A stretch of 13,212 nt of DNA from an uncultured Lachnospiraceae bacterium (GTDB taxonomy: Bacteria; Bacillota_A; Clostridia; Lachnospirales; Lachnospiraceae). Made by a program: the position numbers and the translations under genes. The stretch lies in assembly GCA_902795985.1 (NCBI GenBank), contig CADBNG010000318.1, positions 1-13,212 on the forward strand, in the 5' to 3' direction. Shown here piece by piece: positions 6,986 to 13,212 of this stretch (position 1 is its first letter; every line of letters begins with the position of its first letter). The notes below the pieces were generated by a model. That model was given only the letters and a program-made list of their open reading frames with translations, made no database searches and was not told the origin of the DNA.

Positions 6986-8415
6986 TGCGGATCCGTCTGA
7001 CCTGGAAATTCATACTGACCTACATCATTATGGCGGTGGTCTGCTTTATCCTGATCTCCACTGTGGGATCCAGGCTGGTGGAACGCAGTGTTATTTCCCA
7101 GCGCAGTCTGCAGCTGTACAATGAAGCCATCACCATTTCAGAGGATATTAATCAGGGCGCTCTTTCGCTTCAGCTCTTTCATGCGCGCCTTCGGGCTATC
7201 GCGTCCTATCAGGGATCGCGAATCTGGCTTCTTTCCAACGACGGAAGTATTATGCTGGACTCCTCCCAGCCTTACACGGAGTATGGCTGCGGCGTCGTTG
7301 AAGGTTTTGACCGGGTGGCCCTGGGCACCGGATATTATTTTACCGGTACCTTTTTCCACTATTTTGACGAAGAAATGCTCTCGGTAATCGTACCGGTTTC
7401 CTTCAATATGTCTCCTTCCGGTTACCTGGTCATTCATCAGTCCATGCAGGACATCCGCGCCCTTCGTGAAAACATCCTTGGAACCGTCCATATTGTTTCC
7501 GTACTGATTTTCCTTCTCTGCCTTGCATTGCTTGTTGTGATGCTGATCTGGGTCATGCTTCCGCTTAGAAAGATTACCTATGGGGCAAAGGAGTTCGCCT
7601 CCGGAAATCTGAACTATAAAATCGGCCTGAAAAGCGGCGATGAAATGCAGTATCTTTCAGATACGCTGGACTACATGGCTTCGGAGCTTAACAAATCCAA
7701 CGATTATCAGAGAGATTTCATTGCCAATGTTTCCCATGATTTCCGCTCCCCGCTGACTTCTATCAAGGGTTATGCCCAGGCAATCCAGGACGGAACCATT
7801 CCGCCGGAACTGCAGAATAAATATCTTGGAATTATCATCAATGAAGTGAACCGGCTGGATAAGCTTTCCCAGGAAATGCTGACGGTGGAACAGGTGGATT
7901 CCGGAAAACGGGTGATCAACATTTCCGTGTTCGACGTGAACGATATGATCCGCAAGACAGCGGCTTCCTTTGAAGGCGTCTGCAAGGAAAAGGATATTCT
8001 GATTGATCTTGTCGTTGAGGAAGAAGTACTGGAAGTCGCGGCGGATTATTCCCAGATTCAGCAGGTTCTTTACAATCTCCTGGACAACGCGATCAAGTTC
8101 AGCAAAGTCCATTCAACGATAGAGGTGGCGACCCAGGAAAGATTCAGCAAAGCCTTTATTCATGTGAAAGATCACGGGGTCGGCATTGCCAGCAGTGAAA
8201 TCAACAAAATCTGGGACCGATTTTATAAAGCCGACACCTCCCGGGGTAAAGACCCCAGGGGCAGCGGCCTTGGGCTGGCCATCGTCCGGGAAATCATCCA
8301 GAACCATGGCCAGAAAATCAACGTTGTCAGTACTCCGGACGTGGGAACCGAGTTTTCCTTCTCGCTCCCGCTTCCGGATCAGAGATCCGTCACTCCGTCG
8401 AAAAGGGACAGCTGA
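6985..8415 (+). CDS. HAMP-domain sensor histidine kinase
   Basis: This 476-residue membrane kinase is the partner of the preceding regulator. The first membrane segment spans about 8-26, followed by an extracytoplasmic sensor of about 140 residues (27-166) that looks like a PAS/Cache-type fold but is not confidently recognised. The second membrane segment is at about 167-192 and HAMP at about 193-240. The dimerisation helix carries phosphoacceptor H251 in FIANVSHDFRSPL. The ATPase shows the N box NLLDNAIKF (364-372), G1 DHGVG (396-400) and G2 GSGLGLA (426-432). All catalytic motifs are intact. The start is the ATG in TAATG shared with the regulator stop, with GAGGTG 8 bases upstream. The last 37 bases run into the convergent 3' end of polC. 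The signal sensed is unknown. Confidence 0.93.
   Translation: MRIRLTWKFILTYIIMAVVCFILISTVGSRLVERSVISQRSLQLYNEAITISEDINQGALSLQLFHARLRAIASYQGSRIWLLSNDGSIMLDSSQPYTEYGCGVVEGFDRVALGTGYYFTGTFFHYFDEEMLSVIVPVSFNMSPSGYLVIHQSMQDIRALRENILGTVHIVSVLIFLLCLALLVVMLIWVMLPLRKITYGAKEFASGNLNYKIGLKSGDEMQYLSDTLDYMASELNKSNDYQRDFIANVSHDFRSPLTSIKGYAQAIQDGTIPPELQNKYLGIIINEVNRLDKLSQEMLTVEQVDSGKRVINISVFDVNDMIRKTAASFEGVCKEKDILIDLVVEEEVLEVAADYSQIQQVLYNLLDNAIKFSKVHSTIEVATQERFSKAFIHVKDHGVGIASSEINKIWDRFYKADTSRGKDPRGSGLGLAIVREIIQNHGQKINVVSTPDVGTEFSFSLPLPDQRSVTPSKRDS
8375..8389. other. Short perfect hairpin across the polC stop codon
   Basis: CGGATC and GATCCG form a 6-base stem around a 3-base AGA loop inside the convergent overlap of the kinase gene and polC. 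The polC stop codon (8379-8381) lies within it. No T-run follows on either strand, so it is not a normal intrinsic terminator. It could still slow polymerases or shape the 3' end of either mRNA. Confidence 0.3.
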
Positions 8416-11400
8416 TCCGTTTCCGGCAGGTCGTTAAGCAGACCCAGCTTGCTCATATATTCCACGGAAGTGGAACTGATTTTCGCCCGGGCGCGCAGAT
8501 CCTCCTTGGACATGAAGCGCCCGTTTTTTGCAGCAGCCTCAATCGATTCCGCCGCGTTATCTCCCACATCCTTTATGGTGTTCAAAGCCGCCATGATCCG
8601 GCCGTCGATAATCTGGAACCGGTGGGCTTTTGCCTTGTACAGGTCGATCGGTACGAATTCGATGCCACGGGCATACATTTCCCGCACAATCTTCATGTCA
8701 CGCAGCAGATCCTGATCCGTTTTCTTCAGATCTTCATTCTGAAGCAGTTCCCGGATGTGATATTCCAGCCGTTCTCTTCCTCCGCACATCATTTCGTAAT
8801 TGAAAGTGGTTGCGCGGATTGAGAAGAATGCGCAGTAATACGCCAGCGGATGATAGATTTTAAACCAGGCGATCCGATATGCCATCATGACGTAGGCGGC
8901 GGCGTGGGCCTTCGGGAACATGTATTTAATCTTCTTGCAGGACCATATGTACCAGTCCGGTACGTCGTGGGCTTTCATCTCCTCTTCCCATTCCGGTTTC
9001 AGGCCCTTGCCTTTTCGTACACTTTCCATAATAGTGAAGGACAATTCGCTTTCCATCCCCTTCAGGATCAGGAAGGACATGATATCATCACGCGTGCAGA
9101 TGGCCGTGGAAAGCGTGGCGTCGCCGTCGGCAATCAGTTTCTGCGCGTTTCCGAGCCAGACGTCCGTGCCATGGGACAGGCCCGAAATCCGGACCAGTTC
9201 CGAAAACGTGGTCGGATGGGTGTCCAGAAGCATCTGGATAACAAATTCCGTTCCGAATTCCGGAATACCAAGGCATCCGAGCTTGCATCCGTCGATATCT
9301 TCCGGACGGATGCCAAGAGCTTCGGTACTGGAAAACAGGGACATGACTTTTGGTTCATCCAGCGGGATGGACTGGGGATCCACACCGGTAAGGTCGTGGA
9401 GCATCCGGATCATCGTAGGATCGTCATGGCCAAGAATATCCAGCTTCAGAAGGTTCTGATCGATCGAATGATACTCAAAATGGGTCGTAATAATATCCGT
9501 AGTGGTGTCATTGGCCGGATGCTGGACGGGTGTAAAGGAATTAATGTCCTCTCCGTGAGGAAGGACAATAATTCCTCCGGGATGCTGGCCGGTGGAACGC
9601 CGGACTCCGGTACAGCCGCGGACGATGCGGTCGGTTTCGCAGCTGCGCTTCACAATTCCCTTGGATTCGAAGTATTTTTTTACGAAGCCGTAGGCCGTCT
9701 TGTCTTTTAAAGTGGAAATGGTTCCCGCCCGGAAGGTCTGCCCTTCGCCGAAAATCACTTCCGTATATTTGTGGGCTTTGGACTGATATTCTCCGGAGAA
9801 ATTCAGGTCAATATCCGGTTCCTTATTCCCTTTAAAGCCGAGGAAGGTTTCAAACGGAATATCAAACCCCATTTTCTTCAGGGGCGCACCGCAGACCGGA
9901 CAGGTTTTATCCGGCATATCCATGCCGCAGCGGCCGGCATACGCGCGGACCTCATCGGAATCGAAATCCACGTAATGACATTTTTCACACAGATAATGCG
10001 GCGCAAGCGGGTTCACTTCCGTAATGCCGGACATGGTTGCCACAAGGGACGAGCCGACGGAACCACGGGAACCCACCAGATACCCGTCCTGGTTGGATTT
10101 TGTGACGAGTTTCTGGGCAATAATATACATGACCGCATAGCCGTTGGATATGATGGACGTCAGTTCCCTCTCCAGCCGGTCCTCCACTATTTTGGGAAGG
10201 GTTTCTCCATAGATGCTGTGGGCTTTACGGTAACACATGTCCCTGAGATCCTGATCGGAGTTTTCGATAAACGGAGGGAACTTTCCTTTTCGGATCGGAG
10301 AAAAACGTTCGCAGAGGTCCGCAATTTTCTTCGGGTTTTCAATGACGTATTCCCGGGCTTTGTCCATTCCGAAATAGGAAAATTCTTCCAGCATTTCTTC
10401 AGTTGTATGCAGGTAAAGCGGTGCCTGATGGTCGGCATCCGTAAAGCCCATGCCGGCCTGAAGAATCCGCCGGTACAGTTCATCTTCCGGCTCCAGAAAA
10501 TGGACGTCCCCCGTCGCGACGACCGGTTTGCCCAGCTGTTCGGCAATTCGTGCAATTCTCCGGTTCAGATTGCGGATATCTTCTTCGTCGGTAACTGTTT
10601 CAATATCTTCCGCTTCGATCATGAAACGGTTGTTCCCGACGGGCTGGATTTCAATATAATCGTAGAAAGAGGCTATATTTGCGAGTTCATTATCGGTGGC
10701 GCCTCGGAGCATGGAACGATACAGTTCACCGGCTTCGCAAGCGGAACTGATGATCAGGCCTTCGGAATACTGCCTGTATACGCTTTTGGGAATTCTCGGC
10801 CGGGTATGGAAATAATTCAGATGGGAAAGGGAAATCAGCCGGTACAGATTAACCCTTCCGGTTTCGTTCCGGGCCAGGATCACCGCATGGTAAGTCGGAA
10901 GCTTTTTAACCGTTTCCGCATCCACCACTGCTGTTTTGTTGATGTCTTCCAGCGTGCAGACCCCGGATTCCTCCATTCTGCGAACCAGCTTTAAATAGAT
11001 TTCCGCTGTGCATTCCGCGTCGTCTACGGCACGATGATGGTTCTCAAGCGGTACGTTTAATTCTTTCGCAACTGTCTCCAGACGATAGTTCTTAAGAGAA
11101 GGCAGCAGATACCGGGCAATCGGGACGGTATCCGCATAGGCAAACTCAAACGGCAGTCCGAGATCCGCGCAGTTCTTACGAATAAAACCGCAGTCAAAAT
11201 CCGCATTGTGGGCTACAAGATAACAGCCCCTGCAGAATTCCAGGAATTCCGGAAGTATTTCGGTAATACTCCGGGCGTCCACAAGCATGGAATCATTGAT
11301 CTGGGTCAGCTTTTCGATCCTGTACGGCACCGGAACGCCCGGATTGACAAAGGTGGAAAAACGGTCAATTATTTTCCCGTTTTCCACTTTAACGGCGCCG

Positions 11401-12821
11401 ATTTCAATGATCTTCGAGGCTTCCGGAGAAAACCCGGTGGTTTCGATATCAAAAACCACCGCAGGCGAAGATATATCCCGGTCGTCCGCGTCCCTGACCG
11501 GTTGTTTCAGATCGTCCACCAGATAGGCTTCCACACCGTAAAGGACTTTAAACGGGGCGGACATCTTTTTTACTTCCGCAGGGTCGGCGTCCGGATGCTC
11601 CTTCGCATAAGATTTCCGATAATCGTCGTCAATGTCCTCCAGCGCATGATTTGCGATCGGAAACGCCTGGACGACGCCGTGATCCGTAATGGCAATGGCC
11701 GGATGGCCCCATTTATAGGCTCTTTTTACCAGTTCCTTCGCATCCGTCATTCCATCCATATCGCTCATATTGGTATGACAGTGCAGCTCGATATACTTCT
11801 CCTCGCTGTTGTCGCTGCGCGTCATTTTAAACGGAGGAATCAGACGGATTCCGCTGATCCGCGAAAGGCTGGTTTCATGATCGAACGTGTCATCTTCTGC
11901 CGCCGCTTTGATACGGACTGCTGCCCCGGGTTTCAGATCCCCTTTGATTTCGTTAAAACTTTCCTCGCTGAGAAAAAGCTTGCATTTTATGGAATCGGTA
12001 TAATCGGTGATCGCGAAAGTAACCAGTACTTTTCCGCTCTTAGTGGTACGGCTGTCCACCGTCATAATCTCACCGCGTACCAGGACCTGCCCGGAAAGGG
12101 CATCCACGTCGGAAAGGGGCAGGGTCTCCTCATCCGGAACGTCCTTCCCGTAAATAACGGCAGGATCGGCCGAACGGGACACCTTATTCCCGCGCTTTTG
12201 CTTTTCCTCACCGTTTGCTTCGTCCGGCTTTTCCGTCGCGAACCCGGCCCGCGCAGAAATATCACGGGCTGCGTTCACCAGCGTCTGTTCCCGTCTTTTC
12301 CTTGTTGCGGCAGGCTTATAAGACTGACCGATATGGACAACTGCCTTAAGGCCGCAGCGTTCCCGCACGATACGGTTCAGCAGTTCTTCCAGCCGCAGGG
12401 CAACTTTTTCAGACAAAAAAGAATCCGGAAGGGAAACGCTCAGGGTATTGTTTTCCCTGAATTCCAGCCGGGAATTCGCAAACAGCGTTCCCAGCACCGG
12501 ATCATGTTCATTTAATTCGTACAGGATACTCTCTTTATAGGCGTCAAAAAGATCCTTCAGATCATACTGGGATGACAGAAGAAACCGTTCGTGGATTCGT
12601 ACTTTCAGATTCTTCGTAACCTGCCGGCGGATCTGCGCCTCCAGCGTATGAAAAACTCTTTTATGAATCGGATGCTCGCTGAGAAGATAGAGGACAAAAC
12701 AGCCCTCTCCTTTTTTAAAAACGATGCGGTCCGTATAAATATCATCCAGTACTTCCGCTGCTTCCGGGTCGCGAATGGAAAGAGTCGGAATTGTCTGCCG
12801 GAGTGTTTTTTTGTCAATCAT
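8379..12821 (-). CDS. polC: DNA polymerase III PolC, alpha subunit with proofreading exonuclease
   Basis: This is the main replicative polymerase of Bacillota, 1480 residues here against about 1437 in B. subtilis. In order there is an N-terminal domain with a charged linker (about 190-230) and an OB domain (about 245-330). The first PHP part follows (HCHTNMSDMDG, 347-357). A DEDDh exonuclease is inserted into PHP with D458/E460 (FDIETTG), D541 (HNADFD region) and H596/D601 (HRAVDD), all present. The second PHP part comes next. The palm holds a four-cysteine zinc site (C945, C948, C974, C977) and catalytic D1003, D1005 (PDIDLNF) and D1128 (LLKLDILGHDD). The C-terminus ends LSLFDGVTDL, resembling the family's terminal QLSLF motif. 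ATG 12821 is chosen over GTG 12842 because a strong Shine-Dalgarno lies 6 bases upstream. It overlaps ispG by 8 bases and the convergent kinase gene by 37. Confidence 0.97.
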   Translation of the reverse strand: MIDKKTLRQTIPTLSIRDPEAAEVLDDIYTDRIVFKKGEGCFVLYLLSEHPIHKRVFHTLEAQIRRQVTKNLKVRIHERFLLSSQYDLKDLFDAYKESILYELNEHDPVLGTLFANSRLEFRENNTLSVSLPDSFLSEKVALRLEELLNRIVRERCGLKAVVHIGQSYKPAATRKRREQTLVNAARDISARAGFATEKPDEANGEEKQKRGNKVSRSADPAVIYGKDVPDEETLPLSDVDALSGQVLVRGEIMTVDSRTTKSGKVLVTFAITDYTDSIKCKLFLSEESFNEIKGDLKPGAAVRIKAAAEDDTFDHETSLSRISGIRLIPPFKMTRSDNSEEKYIELHCHTNMSDMDGMTDAKELVKRAYKWGHPAIAITDHGVVQAFPIANHALEDIDDDYRKSYAKEHPDADPAEVKKMSAPFKVLYGVEAYLVDDLKQPVRDADDRDISSPAVVFDIETTGFSPEASKIIEIGAVKVENGKIIDRFSTFVNPGVPVPYRIEKLTQINDSMLVDARSITEILPEFLEFCRGCYLVAHNADFDCGFIRKNCADLGLPFEFAYADTVPIARYLLPSLKNYRLETVAKELNVPLENHHRAVDDAECTAEIYLKLVRRMEESGVCTLEDINKTAVVDAETVKKLPTYHAVILARNETGRVNLYRLISLSHLNYFHTRPRIPKSVYRQYSEGLIISSACEAGELYRSMLRGATDNELANIASFYDYIEIQPVGNNRFMIEAEDIETVTDEEDIRNLNRRIARIAEQLGKPVVATGDVHFLEPEDELYRRILQAGMGFTDADHQAPLYLHTTEEMLEEFSYFGMDKAREYVIENPKKIADLCERFSPIRKGKFPPFIENSDQDLRDMCYRKAHSIYGETLPKIVEDRLERELTSIISNGYAVMYIIAQKLVTKSNQDGYLVGSRGSVGSSLVATMSGITEVNPLAPHYLCEKCHYVDFDSDEVRAYAGRCGMDMPDKTCPVCGAPLKKMGFDIPFETFLGFKGNKEPDIDLNFSGEYQSKAHKYTEVIFGEGQTFRAGTISTLKDKTAYGFVKKYFESKGIVKRSCETDRIVRGCTGVRRSTGQHPGGIIVLPHGEDINSFTPVQHPANDTTTDIITTHFEYHSIDQNLLKLDILGHDDPTMIRMLHDLTGVDPQSIPLDEPKVMSLFSSTEALGIRPEDIDGCKLGCLGIPEFGTEFVIQMLLDTHPTTFSELVRISGLSHGTDVWLGNAQKLIADGDATLSTAICTRDDIMSFLILKGMESELSFTIMESVRKGKGLKPEWEEEMKAHDVPDWYIWSCKKIKYMFPKAHAAAYVMMAYRIAWFKIYHPLAYYCAFFSIRATTFNYEMMCGGRERLEYHIRELLQNEDLKKTDQDLLRDMKIVREMYARGIEFVPIDLYKAKAHRFQIIDGRIMAALNTIKDVGDNAAESIEAAAKNGRFMSKEDLRARAKISSTSVEYMSKLGLLNDLPETDQLSLFDGVTDL

Positions 12822-13212
12822 TTCCGGTCTCCTTCGCGTCACACCAATGATCCAGCTCCTCTTTGAGCGCCGGCAGCAGTTCTTCTTCCGGCATTTTTCT
12901 TACAATCTGTCCCTTCCGGAAAAGAAGGCCGACGCCGTCTCCCCCGGCAATACCCAGATCGGCCCCGGATGCTTCCCCCGGACCATTCACAACACAGCCC
13001 ATCACGGCGACTTTCATACCCGAATAGGGATAAGAACGGATTAATTCGCTCACTTTTCCGGCAATGCCAATCAGGTCGATTTTGGTTCTTCCGCAGCTAG
13101 GACAGGAAATCATCTCGATTCCGAATGTCCGAAGACCGGAAGCCCGGAGGATTTCCTTCGCGGCGTCAATCTCCTGAACCGGATCCCCGGTCAGGGATAC
13201 CCGTATGGTATC
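12814..13212 (-). CDS. ispG: 4-hydroxy-3-methylbut-2-enyl diphosphate synthase IspG, C-terminal part
   Basis: Only the last 132 codons are in the window; the 5' part lies beyond the right edge. IspG is the iron-sulfur enzyme of the MEP isoprenoid pathway that reduces the cyclic diphosphate MEcPP to HMBPP. The visible part opens with DTIRVSLTGDP, then ISCPSCGR (two cluster cysteines) and GCVVNGPGEA (third cysteine and the Glu ligand), and ends with GIAGGDGVGLLFRKG. All are family hallmarks and there is no frameshift. The stop TGA (12814-12816) lies within the first codons of polC. The ispG-polC pair fits a frequent clostridial cluster that usually continues upstream to rseP, dxr, cdsA and uppS; those genes would be expected outside the window. 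Confidence 0.95.
   Translation of the reverse strand, partial: DTIRVSLTGDPVQEIDAAKEILRASGLRTFGIEMISCPSCGRTKIDLIGIAGKVSELIRSYPYSGMKVAVMGCVVNGPGEASGADLGIAGGDGVGLLFRKGQIVRKMPEEELLPALKEELDHWCDAKETGND
12828..12834 (-). promoter_or_regulatory. Shine-Dalgarno AAGGAGA that fixes the polC start
   Basis: On the minus strand AAGGAGA sits 6 bases before the ATG at 12821, inside the last codons of ispG. It supports reinitiation by ribosomes finishing ispG and rules against the GTG at 12842. Confidence 0.8.

Noticed and set aside
8243..8256. GGGGT-AAAG-ACCCC hairpin
   Set aside because: It lies inside the conserved ATP-binding region of the kinase gene, with no T-run. It is a by-product of coding sequence.
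9771..10994. 407-codon open frame on the plus strand opposite polC
   Set aside because: It lies wholly antisense to the strongly conserved PolC coding sequence. Its product has no recognisable motif and is His/Arg/Phe-rich, as expected of a frame shadow.
11208..12515. 435-codon open frame on the plus strand opposite polC
   Set aside because: It is antisense to the PHP/exonuclease/OB region of PolC, with no recognisable domain and no start-site signal. It reflects codon composition of polC.

Overview
The window looks like core chromosome of a low-to-medium GC Bacillota, most likely a Clostridia member and plausibly Lachnospirales. This rests on PolC-type replicase, YhaM exoribonuclease, MutS2 and the MEP isoprenoid enzyme IspG occurring together, and on the ispG-polC order, which is common in Clostridia. 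The genus cannot be named from the sequence alone. Coding density is very high, and every intact gene starts or stops within a few bases of its neighbour except at one divergent promoter region.

Left block, minus strand (about 47-3733). Read 3733 to 47, this is a three-gene unit: a membrane-anchored HtrA/trypsin-fold PDZ protein, then YhaM 3'-5' exoribonuclease, then the 23S rRNA m5U methyltransferase RlmD (TrmA/RumA family). The first two genes overlap by one base (TGATG) and the last two by 17 bases, so they are very probably one transcript. The HtrA-like protein lacks two of the three catalytic residues and appears to be a pseudoprotease. The window begins just beyond rlmD, in a short sequence shaped like a tyrosine-recombinase core site.

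Divergent spacer (3734-3871). This AT-rich region of about 138 bases holds the start signals for both blocks. It also holds two opposed DnaA-box-like 9-mers about two helical turns apart.

Middle block, plus strand (3872-8415). mutS2 is followed after 30 bases by an OmpR/PhoB-type response regulator, which overlaps its HAMP histidine kinase by one base. MutS2 belongs to a family that acts on collided ribosomes in B. subtilis and was earlier linked to recombination control. Its Smr domain here lacks the usual DLR residues.

Right block, minus strand (8379-13212). The C-terminal part of IspG runs in from the right edge and overlaps polC by eight bases. PolC is full length, with intact PHP region, proofreading exonuclease and polymerase motifs. 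Its 3' end overlaps the 3' end of the histidine kinase gene by 37 bases, tail to tail, with no recognisable terminator.

No RNA genes, CRISPR arrays, insertion sequences or broken genes were seen. Most of the window is ordinary housekeeping sequence. The points most worth a second look are the pseudoprotease, the DnaA-box pair, the att-like site next to rlmD, the altered Smr motif, and the mutS2/two-component linkage.
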